Shown in pieces: positions 16,459 to 24,037 of a stretch of DNA of 38,105 nucleotides. The translations under genes and the position numbers were made by a program. This DNA comes from Chloroflexota bacterium (GTDB lineage: Bacteria; Chloroflexota; Anaerolineae; Anaerolineales; Villigracilaceae), in the NCBI GenBank assembly GCA_019873655.1, contig JAIOAU010000025.1, forward strand, positions 1 to 38,105, read 5' to 3'. Position 1 is the first letter of the stretch, and each line of letters starts with the position of its first letter. The notes under the pieces are model-generated. The model worked only from the letters and a program-made list of their open reading frames with translations, did no database searches and was not told where the DNA came from.

Positions 16459-16770
16459 TCACCACTTCATCAAATCAATCTCATCGGCCACCACCGTCTT
16501 GCGGCGGCGGTAAACCGCGATAATCAGCGCCAGGCCGACGGCCACTTCCGCGGCGGCGACGGCAAAGACGATGACGGCAAACGCCTGTCCGGCCATCCGC
16601 GCCGGGTCGAGATAGCGCCAGAAGGCCACCAGGTTAATGTTGACGGCGTTGAGCATCAGTTCCACGCTGAGCAGGATGGCAATGGCGTTGCGGCGCGACA
16701 GGACGCCAAACAATCCCACGCAGAACAAAGCAACCGAAAGGAGAAGATACCAGGAAAGCGGAATGCTCAT
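16459..16770 (-). CDS. nuoK: NADH-quinone oxidoreductase subunit K
   Basis: This 103-residue protein with three membrane helices is the usual NuoK size. The two buried glutamates of the proton path are present in 'LLSVELMLNAVNINLVAF' and 'FAVAAAEVAVGLALI'. The frame is open further upstream, but the ATG at 16768-16770 gives the family N-terminus (MSIPLSWYLLLS) and has a GTAGGAG ribosome-binding site. It starts 7 bases after the nuoJ stop. Confidence 0.95.
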   Translation of the reverse strand: MSIPLSWYLLLSVALFCVGLFGVLSRRNAIAILLSVELMLNAVNINLVAFWRYLDPARMAGQAFAVIVFAVAAAEVAVGLALIIAVYRRRKTVVADEIDLMKW

Positions 16771-16777
16771 AACGCTC

Positions 16778-17290
16778 CTACTGTTTCTTGAGGAATGCCA
16801 GGTACACCGCCCCCACCAGCGCCGACAACAGAAGCACCGAGGCGACTTCGAAGGGCAGGACATACGCGTCGGGCGAGACCAGAGCCTTGCCCAGCGCCGC
16901 GACGGGATCGAGGCCGGACGGGAGAGCCGGCGCAACGCGGCCGACGCCGGGCTGAGCCAGAATCAGAGCAGTCAGGCCGGCCAGGATGAGCAGACCGAGG
17001 AGGACCGCAACCGGCCAGTTCCGGCCAATTTGAGCGCGAGATTCGCGCACATCCCGGCGCGTCAACATATCGGCGAAGATGAACATAATGGCAATCGCGC
17101 CGATGTAAATCACGACCTGTATCATGGCCATGAATCCGGCCTGCAAAATCGCATACACGACGGCCACGCCGAACAAGGCGGCAATCAGCCAGAAGGCGGC
17201 GTGCATCAGATTGCGCGCCGTCACCACCATGACCGCCGAGCCGAGAATCAGCCCGGCGCAAACGAGGAATAGGATTTGTGCACCCGTCAT
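16778..17290 (-). CDS. nuoJ: NADH-quinone oxidoreductase subunit J
   Basis: This 170-residue membrane protein has five helices. TM3 contains the family motif 'QVVIYIGAIAIMFIFADML', whose pi-bulge region takes part in coupling electron transfer to pumping. AGGAG precedes the ATG. It follows nuoH directly with 12 bases between; nuoI, which usually sits between nuoH and nuoJ, is missing. An overlapping frame shifted by one base gives no membrane protein and is rejected. Confidence 0.94.
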   Translation of the reverse strand: MTGAQILFLVCAGLILGSAVMVVTARNLMHAAFWLIAALFGVAVVYAILQAGFMAMIQVVIYIGAIAIMFIFADMLTRRDVRESRAQIGRNWPVAVLLGLLILAGLTALILAQPGVGRVAPALPSGLDPVAALGKALVSPDAYVLPFEVASVLLLSALVGAVYLAFLKKQ

Positions 17291-17302
17291 GAGAATCCGC
17301 TC

Positions 17303-18538
17303 CTATTGCTGCGCGGTTGGCGCGCCAGCCTGGGCGCACCCCGTCCCGACGCGGGCAGCCTCCGCTTTGCGCTGTCGGCGTCCGTGGGCGCGCAGGATTT
17401 CGACCGTCGCCCAGGCAATCAAAAGGTTACTGAGGAACAGGCCCGGAACGTACCAATTCGAGCCGTCCAGGACGCGGTCGAGAACCGCGGTCGTCATCAG
17501 CAGGATCAGCGCCAGAGGGGTCAGGAATTTCCAGTTGAAGGCCAGCATATGGTCGATGCGCACGCGCGGCATAGTGTACTTGATCCACATGATGACCCAG
17601 TAGCCGATCAGCGCCTTGAGCATGAACACCGGCGCTTGCACGAAAGGATTGTTCAGCCAGGCAAAGGCAGGCAGGTTCTGCAGGCCAAAGAAGCCGCCGT
17701 AACCGCCAAAGAAAAGGAGAGCCGCGAAACCGCCGAAGGTGAAGGCGTGGAGCAATTCGCCGGCGTAGAACAAGCCGAACTTCATGCCCGAATACTCGAT
17801 GTGGAAACCGGCGATGATCTCCGACTCGGCCTCGTTGAGGTCGAAGGGCGCGCGCCCGAGTTCGGCGACCGCGCTGATCAAAAAGATGACCGCCGCCAGC
17901 GGCGACAGGAAGAAGAACCAGACATTCCCCTGCGCCTCGGTGATGCCGCGCACGCTCATCGTCCCCGCCAGGATGGCAGGAATCAGCAGCGAAACGACCA
18001 TCGGGATCTCGTACGAGATCATCGTCGCCACCATGCGGAAGGCGCCCAGGAGGGCGTATTTGTTGTTCGACGCCCAGCCGCCCATGATGATCGCCAGCGT
18101 CCCCAGCGCGCCGGCCGCCACCAAGTAAAGCAAAGCGACGTTCAAATCCACGCCGTAGATGACCGAGGCCAGCGGCAGAATCGCCCAGAGCAGAAGCACA
18201 GAGGCCAGGGCCAGCACCGGCGCCAGGTTGTACAGGAACTTGTCCGCTCCGGCCGGGGTAATATCTTCCTTGATGATCAGTTTGATGATGTCCGCAAAGG
18301 GCTGCACCAGGCCGAAAGGACCCAACCGATTCGGCCCCAGGCGGTCCTGGAAGCGCGCCACCACTTTCCGTTCCACCCAGACCAGAAAAATGGCGAGCAC
18401 CAGCGAAAAGGTAATGAGCAACAACGCCCCCAAAAGCGCAAGCAAGATATCAGTCATCTGCGCCGCCAGACCCCAGCCGGTCAACAAATCCCTGAGCCAG
18501 TCGGCCGCAAAGCGAATTGGATCGTTCCAAAAAGTCAT
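17303..18538 (-). CDS. nuoH: NADH-quinone oxidoreductase subunit H
   Basis: This 411-residue membrane subunit forms the quinone-chamber floor and links the peripheral and membrane arms. Family signatures are 'WVERKVVARFQDRLGPNRLG', 'IKEDITPAGADKFLYNLAP', the acidic loop 'AELGRAPFDLNEAESEIIAG' and 'EYSGMKFGLFYAGE'. The C-terminus has an extra Arg/Ala-rich tail of about 30 residues. AAGGAG precedes the ATG. Between it and nuoA there is only a 79-base gap with a hairpin, where other genomes have nuoBCDEFG. Confidence 0.96.
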   Translation of the reverse strand: MTFWNDPIRFAADWLRDLLTGWGLAAQMTDILLALLGALLLITFSLVLAIFLVWVERKVVARFQDRLGPNRLGPFGLVQPFADIIKLIIKEDITPAGADKFLYNLAPVLALASVLLLWAILPLASVIYGVDLNVALLYLVAAGALGTLAIIMGGWASNNKYALLGAFRMVATMISYEIPMVVSLLIPAILAGTMSVRGITEAQGNVWFFFLSPLAAVIFLISAVAELGRAPFDLNEAESEIIAGFHIEYSGMKFGLFYAGELLHAFTFGGFAALLFFGGYGGFFGLQNLPAFAWLNNPFVQAPVFMLKALIGYWVIMWIKYTMPRVRIDHMLAFNWKFLTPLALILLMTTAVLDRVLDGSNWYVPGLFLSNLLIAWATVEILRAHGRRQRKAEAARVGTGCAQAGAPTAQQ

Positions 18539-18565
18539 GCGATGCTCCTTGCTTTAAAACAGCGA

Positions 18566-18597
18566 AAAGGCTGAGAGAACATCTCTCGTCAGCCTTT
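18566..18597 (-). terminator. Hairpin between nuoA and nuoH, possible attenuator
   Basis: AAAGGCTGA (18566-18574) and TCAGCCTTT (18589-18597) pair perfectly, and inner GAG/CTC bases extend the stem. On the minus strand it is followed by TTCGCTGTTTT, an imperfect T-run. It could partly terminate transcription after nuoA and lower expression of the rest of the operon. Confidence 0.5.
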
Positions 18598-18617
18598 ATA
18601 CACTTTTTCTTGCAAAC

Positions 18618-18974
18618 CTACGCCCACTCCAGCATTCCTTTCCGCCAGGCATACACCAGGCCAACCACTAGAATGGTGATAAACAGGATGCCTTCCAGCG
18701 CCACAAAAAGCGGCATCTGCTTGAGCGCCAGCGCCCACGGAAAAAGAAAGACGGTCTCGACATCGAAGACCAGGAAAACCAGGGCAAAAATGTAATACTG
18801 CGCCTTGAACTGCACCCGGCTCTCTCCCACCGTTTCCAGACCGCATTCATAGGTGCTCTGTTTGATTGGATTGGGTTTGCGCGGCGCGACCAGGCGGGCA
18901 ATGATGAGCGGCGCAATCGGGATGATGATCCCCACCACCAAGAACAGACCAATGTAAAGCCACTCATGCTGCAT
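18618..18974 (-). CDS. nuoA: NADH-quinone oxidoreductase subunit A
   Basis: This 118-residue protein has three membrane helices. The loop 'PIKQSTYECGLETVGESRVQ' carries the conserved Cys near the quinone site, and TM2 has 'YYIFALVFLVFDVETVFLFP' with the coupling Asp/Glu pair. The frame is open to a TTG at 18989, but GGGAG lies 8 bases before the ATG at 18974, which decides the start. It is the first gene of the cluster, behind its own promoter. Confidence 0.94.
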   Translation of the reverse strand: MQHEWLYIGLFLVVGIIIPIAPLIIARLVAPRKPNPIKQSTYECGLETVGESRVQFKAQYYIFALVFLVFDVETVFLFPWALALKQMPLFVALEGILFITILVVGLVYAWRKGMLEWA

Positions 18975-19031
18975 AAGACGCGCTCCCAAGAAATAATGAC
19001 AAATTGTCTTACAATTACCTAGAACGGGCGA

Positions 19032-19040
19032 ATTTTACCA
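19032..19040 (-). promoter_or_regulatory. Extended -10 promoter of the nuo operon
   Basis: On the minus strand TGG-TAAAAT is an extended -10 element about 57 bases before the nuoA ATG. No good -35 box is seen. The leader between it and nuoA contains the Shine-Dalgarno sequence that selects the start at 18974. Confidence 0.5.
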
Positions 19041-19094
19041 TAATGAAGCGTGGAACAGCACCGTGCAACCTTCCCCTGTTTTGCATTATTTTTG

Positions 19095-19814
19095 TCATTT
19101 TTCCTTCTTGACCCGTCTCCGGCCCCGGCGTTTGAACAGCAGGCGGACGATGTCCTCGAAGAACGGAAAGCCCAAGGCCCCGCCGACAAACGTCCCCACC
19201 GCCCCCAGCCAGCGCGCCGTCCTTGCCCGCAGACCTAGGAGGGAAATCGCCTCGATCTCGATCGGCATGGCCGCCAGGGCCGAGCGGCTTTCTGGACCTC
19301 CAGCCAGCGGAATGAAACGCAGAAAGAACCAGACCGTGCCGCGATAACGCCCCGTTTCGGTCGGACGGACGCTCCAATAAAAGGTGACCGACCGCCCCGG
19401 CAAAAGCGCCTCGGTGGTCACGCCCGCCGGCGAAATCTGCACGCCGGCCATATCCAGACGCGCCTCGGCCAACACCGTGTGGGTGTCGAACACATCCGGA
19501 ATGACCACCGTTTCTCCGCCGACCTGATGACCGGCGTACTCGGCCGTCGGCGTGACCTGGCCGCCCTCATCCACCTCGAGCGTCAGGCGGATGACATCGG
19601 CGTCGCCGACGCGGACCAGCGGCGGCCACTCGACCGTCAGCCGGCGCGTTTCCAGGATGGCGGGTTCGGCCGCGGGGAGCGGCGTCGGCGTCGGGGCCGA
19701 GGCAGGCGGCGGCTGGGTAGAAGCAGGTTCGACGTTCAGCGCGCCGCCCGCGCAACCGGTCAAGATCAGCAACAGGCACGAGGTCAACGCCAGGCGGCGG
19801 CGGGAAATCATCAT
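19095..19814 (-). CDS. Lipoprotein with C-terminal membrane anchor, function unknown
   Basis: This 239-residue protein begins with a lipoprotein signal (MISRRRLALTSCLLLILTGC lipobox, after a second possible Met). A Pro/Thr/Ala-rich linker follows, then a beta-rich domain of about 130 residues containing 'RLTVEWPPLVRVGDADVIRL' and 'LLPGRSVTFYWSVRPTETG'. Near the C-terminus there is a weakly hydrophobic helix (GAVGTFVGGALGFPFFEDIV) and a basic tail. AGGAG lies 7 bases before the ATG at 19814. I do not recognise the family. It is divergent from the ATP-grasp gene at 19964. Confidence 0.75.
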   Translation of the reverse strand: MMISRRRLALTSCLLLILTGCAGGALNVEPASTQPPPASAPTPTPLPAAEPAILETRRLTVEWPPLVRVGDADVIRLTLEVDEGGQVTPTAEYAGHQVGGETVVIPDVFDTHTVLAEARLDMAGVQISPAGVTTEALLPGRSVTFYWSVRPTETGRYRGTVWFFLRFIPLAGGPESRSALAAMPIEIEAISLLGLRARTARWLGAVGTFVGGALGFPFFEDIVRLLFKRRGRRRVKKEK

Positions 19815-19884
19815 GGAAATCTCCTGAAAGAATGCTGCAATCTCTATGATACCCACTTTTGCGAGAAAACCATCCTTAAAAATC

Positions 19885-19913
19885 TTCACACTCACGCCGA
19901 AAAATAGTAAGAT
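19885..19913 (+). promoter_or_regulatory. Candidate promoter of the ATP-grasp/GNAT operon
   Basis: TTCACA and TAAGAT are separated by 17 bases, each matching four of six consensus positions. They lie about 50 bases before the GTG start at 19964. Confidence 0.35.
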
Positions 19914-19963
19914 GATTTCGAATTGCAGGCATTCCTGCTTACTCTCTTCTGAGGCCCTGTGGA

Positions 19964-21046
19964 GTGAACGACGAAGACCCGCTAATACTTTTTCTCTATA
20001 ACGTCGAAACCTGCACCTCGAGCGATGAAGCAAAAGTGTTAATTGCTCTGCAGGAGACCGCCCAAGTGGCGATGCGGCTCATCAAGGCTTTGAGGTCGCG
20101 GGGATACGCTGTTCTCCCCATCGCGGTAAGAGACTCTCTCGAAGAGTTGCGAAACATGCTCAGGCCGTTTTCTCCCCAAACGGCTTTTGTGTTTAATTAC
20201 TGCGATGGTTTTGCGGGCAACAATATGGCAGCCACCAAGATCGCCCGCCTGCTGGACCATCTGGGATACAAACATACCGGCTCGACCGCCGAGACGATCG
20301 CCCTGTGCATCGACAAAAGCCGGGCCAAGCGCCGCCTGATGACCCACGGCATTCCCACGCCGCGGTACCAAATTTTCACCCAGGCGGCCGGATTCTACCG
20401 GTATCGCTTCCCGGCCATCGTCAAGCCCGTCGCCGACGACGCCAGCATCGGCATCGACGCCGAGTCGGTGGTCACCACCCACGAGGACCTGCTGCGGCGC
20501 GTCGAGTACATCCTGCGCTGCCACCGCCAGGCCGCCCTGGTCGAAGAGTACATCCCCGGCCGGGAATTTTCGGTCGCCGTGTGGGGCAACGACACGGTTT
20601 GCGCCCTGCCGATTACCGAGATCAATTACTCGGCCGCTCTCGATCCATTGCGGCGTATTCTGACCTACGATTCGAAGTGGGACCCGGCCTCCTCCGACTA
20701 TCAGCACACCCCCACCCGCTGCCCCGCCCGCCTGACCCCAGAAGAACGAAAGCGCATCAGCGAGACAGCCATTCAGACCTATCGGGCGGTGGGACTGCGC
20801 GACTACGGCCGGGTGGACATCCGCTATCACAACGGAATCCCCTACGTCATTGACATCAATGAAATCCCCGACCTGTCGCCCGACGCGGGCTTCCCGAATG
20901 CGGCCCGTGTGGCAGGCTATTCCTACACCGACATGGTCGAACAAATTCTCAAACTTGCCCTGCAAAGAGAAGGCTGGCAATGGCAACCCAAGACATCGAA
21001 ATCTCTGTCCCCACAGCCGCAGATGGCGACCGCATCCTCCGATTAG
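19964..21046 (+). CDS. D-alanine--D-alanine ligase-like ATP-grasp protein
   Basis: This 360-residue ATP-grasp enzyme is related to D-Ala-D-Ala ligase. An N-terminal Rossmann-like part contains 'FVFNYCDGFAGNN' and 'LGYKHTGSTAETIALCIDKS', as in Ddl. The ATP-grasp core has 'FPAIVKPVADDASIGIDAES', 'ALVEEYIPGREFSVAVWGND', and the Mg2+-binding 'GRVDIRYHNGIPYVIDINEI' followed by PDLSPDAGFPNAA. The start is GTG at 19964, with GTGGAG just upstream. Its last 67 bases overlap the next gene. Because of the pairing with an acetyltransferase and distance from mur genes, it may join amino acids in a small-molecule pathway and not be the housekeeping ligase. Confidence 0.8.
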   Translation: MNDEDPLILFLYNVETCTSSDEAKVLIALQETAQVAMRLIKALRSRGYAVLPIAVRDSLEELRNMLRPFSPQTAFVFNYCDGFAGNNMAATKIARLLDHLGYKHTGSTAETIALCIDKSRAKRRLMTHGIPTPRYQIFTQAAGFYRYRFPAIVKPVADDASIGIDAESVVTTHEDLLRRVEYILRCHRQAALVEEYIPGREFSVAVWGNDTVCALPITEINYSAALDPLRRILTYDSKWDPASSDYQHTPTRCPARLTPEERKRISETAIQTYRAVGLRDYGRVDIRYHNGIPYVIDINEIPDLSPDAGFPNAARVAGYSYTDMVEQILKLALQREGWQWQPKTSKSLSPQPQMATASSD

Positions 21047-21465
21047 CGCGCGGCATTGCCCTTTTCGATGAAGACGATGTCGCGACCATCGAAGAGTTGT
21101 GGACCGAATTCGCCGCCAAGGGGGAAAAGAGTTGGTACCATTTCCTGGCAGCGCGCCAGGGCGAGGACATCCTCGGCTTCGCCGCCTACGGCCGCCGTCC
21201 GTTGACCGAAGCGACCTTCGATCTCTATTGGATCGGAACCGGCCAACAGTTTCAGGGTCGGGGAATCGGCAAGAAACTGCTGCAGCGGGTCGTAAACGAG
21301 GTGCGCAACCTGGGCGGCAAACTCTTGATTATCGAGACCTGCGGCCGCCCCGAGTACGAACCGACGCGGCAATTCTATCTCCGCGCCGGCTGCGAACTGG
21401 AAGCCCGCATCCGGGACTTCTACGCCCCCGGCGACGACTTGGTGGTCTTCACCATCCACCTGTAA
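20980..21465 (+). CDS. GNAT family N-acetyltransferase
   Basis: This 161-residue acetyltransferase has the acetyl-CoA binding motif A 'QQFQGRGIGKKLLQRVVNEV' and the following strand-helix 'LLIIETCGRPEYEPTRQFYL' then 'RAGCELEARIRDFY'. The start lies 67 bases inside the upstream ATP-grasp gene; AGAGAAGG precedes the ATG. The long overlap in another frame implies tight co-expression and an old association. Probably the two act on the same amino-acid-like substrate; the substrate is unknown. Confidence 0.85.
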   Translation: MATQDIEISVPTAADGDRILRLARGIALFDEDDVATIEELWTEFAAKGEKSWYHFLAARQGEDILGFAAYGRRPLTEATFDLYWIGTGQQFQGRGIGKKLLQRVVNEVRNLGGKLLIIETCGRPEYEPTRQFYLRAGCELEARIRDFYAPGDDLVVFTIHL

Positions 21466-21482
21466 AACATCCCTTGCCAAAC

Positions 21483-21516
21483 TCTACCCCCGCGGGCAGC
21501 GCCTAGCGGGGGTAGA
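21483..21516. repeat. Inverted repeat after the GNAT gene
   Basis: The arms TCTACCCCCGC (21483-21493) and GCGGGGGTAGA (21506-21516) are perfect complements with a 12-base loop. It lies between the convergent ends of the GNAT gene and the 48-residue peptide gene, so it could terminate both, although no T-run is present. Confidence 0.6.
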
Positions 21517-21520
21517 ACGT

Positions 21521-21667
21521 TCAAGGAGTCGGCAAACGCATGTTTTCGGGCGAAAACAACAACACGCGCACTTCGGGCAGGAAGGGCCACAAGCCCCAAA
21601 GCAGCAAGACGCAGGAAACGGCCAAAATGGACAATCCTATCCAAACCCGCAATCTCTTTTTTGACAT
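21521..21667 (-). CDS. Small single-pass membrane protein, 48 residues
   Basis: The frame encodes a basic start (MSKKRLRVW), one hydrophobic helix (IGLSILAVSCVLLLWGLWPF) and a short tail ending RLPTP. This order fits a real type II or signal-anchored peptide with its tail outside. A near-consensus promoter (TTAGCA, 17 bases, TATAAT) ends 6 nt before the ATG, so the mRNA would be leaderless. No homologue family is named here. It is divergent from the tryptophanase gene. Confidence 0.65.
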   Translation of the reverse strand: MSKKRLRVWIGLSILAVSCVLLLWGLWPFLPEVRVLLFSPENMRLPTP

Positions 21668-21673
21668 GCTTTA

Positions 21674-21702
21674 ATTATATCCCCATCCCGGAATCGTGCT
21701 AA
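21674..21702 (-). promoter_or_regulatory. Promoter of the 48-residue protein
   Basis: On the minus strand TTAGCA (21702-21697), a 17-base spacer and a perfect TATAAT (21679-21674) lie directly before the ATG at 21667. The expected transcription start is at or within a base or two of the ATG. Confidence 0.6.
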
Positions 21703-21715
21703 ACTCGGAATAATC

Positions 21716-21737
21716 CCCTCTGTCCACAACCAGAGGG
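21716..21737 (+). promoter_or_regulatory. Leader hairpin before the tryptophanase gene
   Basis: CCCTCTG and CAGAGGG pair around an 8-base loop, 27 bases before the tryptophanase ATG and just upstream of its strong GAGGAGG ribosome-binding site. No Trp-containing leader peptide like TnaC is visible. Confidence 0.4.
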
Positions 21738-21764
21738 AAATCCATTTGTCGTAGAGGAGGTTTC

Positions 21765-23141
21765 ATGCCGACGTATCCGCCCGAACCCTTCCGCATCAAG
21801 ATGGTCGAACCCATCCGTTTGCTGCCCCTCAACGAGCGGCGGGCCGCCCTGCAACGAGCCGGATACAACATCTTCAGCCTGCGCGCCGAAGAAATTTTCA
21901 TCGACCTGCTGACCGACTCGGGCACCGGGGCGATGAGCCATGACCAATGGGGCGCGCTCATGAGGGGCGACGAATCCTACGCCGGAGCGCGCTCCTACTA
22001 CCGTCTGGCGGAAGCCGTCCGCAACATCTTCGGCTTCCGCTTTTTCGTCCCCACCCATCAGGGACGCGCCGCCGAAAACATCCTCAGCGCGGTGACTGTC
22101 AAACCCGGGCAATTCGTGCCCTCCAACATGCACTTCGACACCACCGACGCCAACATCCGCGCCCGCGGCGGCCGGCCGACCAACCTGGTCATTGACGAGG
22201 CCTTCGACCCGGCCAACCCCCATCCCTTCAAGGGGAACATGGACATCGCCAAACTCAAGGCTTTCATCGAGAAAACCGGGCCGGAGAACATCCCCTTCGG
22301 GATGATGACGATTACCAACAACGCCGGGGGCGGCCAGCCCATTTCGATGGAAAACCTGCGCCAGGTTTCCGAAGTCTATCATTCCTACAATCTGCCCTTT
22401 TTCATCGACGCCGCCCGCTACGCCGAAAACGCCTATTTTATCAAGTTGCGCGAACCTGGCTATGCGCATAAATCCACCCTCGAAATCGCCCGCGAAATGT
22501 TCGCCCTCGCCGATGGAATGACCATGTCGGCCAAGAAGGACGCCATCGTCAACATCGGCGGCCTGTTGTGCATGAACGACGAAGCCCTCTACCAGCGCGT
22601 CTGCAACGAACTCATCCTGCGGGAAGGCTTCCCCACCTACGGCGGCCTGGCCGGCCGCGACCTGGACGCCATGGCCGTCGGCCTCTACGAAGGCCTGGAC
22701 GAAGATTACCTGGCCTACCGCCTGAACCAGACCGCCTACCTGGGCGCCTGTCTGCGCGAGCAAGGAGTCGCCATCATCGAGCCGCCCGGCGGACACGCCA
22801 TTTACATCGACGCCGGCAGCCTGCTGCCTCACATCCCCCACGCCGAGTTCCCCGGCATTTCCCTGACCAATGCTCTGTATCTGGAAGGCGGCATTCGCGG
22901 CTGCGAGATCGGCTCGGTCATGTTCGCCCATCCCGACCCCGAAACGGGCGAGATGATCTACCCGCGCCTCGAACTGGTCCGTCTGGCCATCCCGCGCCGG
23001 GTCTATACCCGCAGTCATTTCGACTACATCGCCGAAATCGTCGGCCAGATCGCCGCCCGCCGCGAGGAACTGCGCGGCTACAAATTCACCTACGCGCCGG
23101 AGTTGCTGCGCCACTTCACGGCCAAGTTCGCGCCGCTCTAG
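21765..23141 (+). CDS. tnaA: Tryptophanase (tryptophan indole-lyase)
   Basis: This 458-residue PLP enzyme of the beta-eliminating lyase family would cleave L-tryptophan to indole, pyruvate and ammonia. Family landmarks are '[16 protein letters not shown]', '[12 protein letters not shown]', '[11 protein letters not shown]' and the PLP-binding Lys258 in '[17 protein letters not shown]'. Overall wording also resembles tyrosine phenol-lyase, so I checked the specificity positions. Asp125, Ile382 and His450 match tryptophanase; tyrosine phenol-lyase has Thr124, Arg381 and Phe448 there. A strong GAGGAGG precedes the ATG. The gene stands alone, with no tryptophan permease beside it, and ends 3 bases from the convergent glycosidase gene. 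Confidence 0.88.
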   Translation: MPTYPPEPFRIKMVEPIRLLPLNERRAALQRAGYNIFSLRAEEIFIDLLTDSGTGAMSHDQWGALMRGDESYAGARSYYRLAEAVRNIFGFRFFVPTHQGRAAENILSAVTVKPGQFVPSNMHFDTTDANIRARGGRPTNLVIDEAFDPANPHPFKGNMDIAKLKAFIEKTGPENIPFGMMTITNNAGGGQPISMENLRQVSEVYHSYNLPFFIDAARYAENAYFIKLREPGYAHKSTLEIAREMFALADGMTMSAKKDAIVNIGGLLCMNDEALYQRVCNELILREGFPTYGGLAGRDLDAMAVGLYEGLDEDYLAYRLNQTAYLGACLREQGVAIIEPPGGHAIYIDAGSLLPHIPHAEFPGISLTNALYLEGGIRGCEIGSVMFAHPDPETGEMIYPRLELVRLAIPRRVYTRSHFDYIAEIVGQIAARREELRGYKFTYAPELLRHFTAKFAPL

Positions 23142-23144
23142 CCC

Positions 23145-24002
23145 TCAGGGAACCAGAATACCCAGATGATTGGCCACCGGCCGCTCACGTCCCGGCACAT
23201 AGCCGTCGATCGGCGAATTCATCACCTCGACCCCCAGCGCGCCGCGCACGACCATCGTGGACGACCCGCCGCCGTCCAGGCTCATGGCCTCCGTCGCCCC
23301 GTAATAGAGGAGCAGGTCGGCCAGTTCGGCCAGGGTCGCCCCCTCGCTGTAGAGCGGCTGGCGGCCGTCGATGACGATCAAAATCAGGCGGTTGCTGTAG
23401 CCGTCGATGCCGACCGCCGTCCGAGGCGCGAGCCGGCCGTCGTCCAGGTCCGCCACGGCAGCCCCGTCCACGATGAGCATCCGGTCGCCGGCGATGGCGT
23501 TGTAGATGGGATCCTCCGTCTGGTTGAAGGAGGCGCGGTTGGTCTGAGAAATGTACAGGACCGGCCCGCCATTGGGCGGCGAATAGACCACCCCCTCCGA
23601 GGCGGCCAGCCCGTTCGGCCGCACCGGGTCGCCCGGGTGCGGATAGTAGTCCAGCAGGCTGTTGAAATACCAGGGCGTGAACCCGTCGCCGTTGATGGCC
23701 ACCAGCGCGCCGTAGTCGCGGGCAAACTGAGAGGTGGTGGAGGCGGCCATGGGGTACTCCGCCCCCGGGTCGCCGGGCGTGACCAGGACGCGCACGTCCG
23801 GGTTGTTGAGGTCCACCGAGACGATGTGCGCCATCATCAGGTGCGGCGTCGCGTGGAAGCGGCGGTAATAGACCACCCCCGGCGCCAACTCGCGGCGGAC
23901 GGCGGTCGGCAAAGGCCGCCCGGCATAGTACAAAGCCGGCAGGCCGAGACAGCACAACAAGCCGAGGAGGATTATCAGCCAGGGAAAGAGTTTTCTGCGC
24001 AT
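23145..24002 (-). CDS. Phosphodiester glycosidase (NAGPA-like) family protein
   Basis: This 285-residue protein begins with one membrane helix (FPWLIILLGLLCCLGLPALY), so the rest lies outside the membrane. The family signature is 'GATEAMSLDGGGSSTMVVRG', with earlier conserved parts 'GALVAINGDGF' and 'RTAVGIDGYSNRLILIVIDG'. The family includes the mammalian enzyme that uncovers GlcNAc from mannose-6-phosphate; bacterial members probably act on cell-wall or exopolysaccharide phosphodiesters. The actual substrate is unknown. It converges on tnaA and is divergent from the Rieske gene 35 bases away. Confidence 0.85.
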   Translation of the reverse strand: MRRKLFPWLIILLGLLCCLGLPALYYAGRPLPTAVRRELAPGVVYYRRFHATPHLMMAHIVSVDLNNPDVRVLVTPGDPGAEYPMAASTTSQFARDYGALVAINGDGFTPWYFNSLLDYYPHPGDPVRPNGLAASEGVVYSPPNGGPVLYISQTNRASFNQTEDPIYNAIAGDRMLIVDGAAVADLDDGRLAPRTAVGIDGYSNRLILIVIDGRQPLYSEGATLAELADLLLYYGATEAMSLDGGGSSTMVVRGALGVEVMNSPIDGYVPGRERPVANHLGILVP

Positions 24003-24037
24003 AGGGGCTGATTGTACCTCATAAAATTAAGGAGAAG

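Noticed and set aside
12766-16791. Open frame of 1341 codons on the plus strand across nuoM1, nuoL and nuoK
   Set aside because: It is antisense to well-recognised complex I genes, has Arg/Glu/Gly/His-heavy composition and no domain. GC-rich codon use removes stop codons from the opposite strand.
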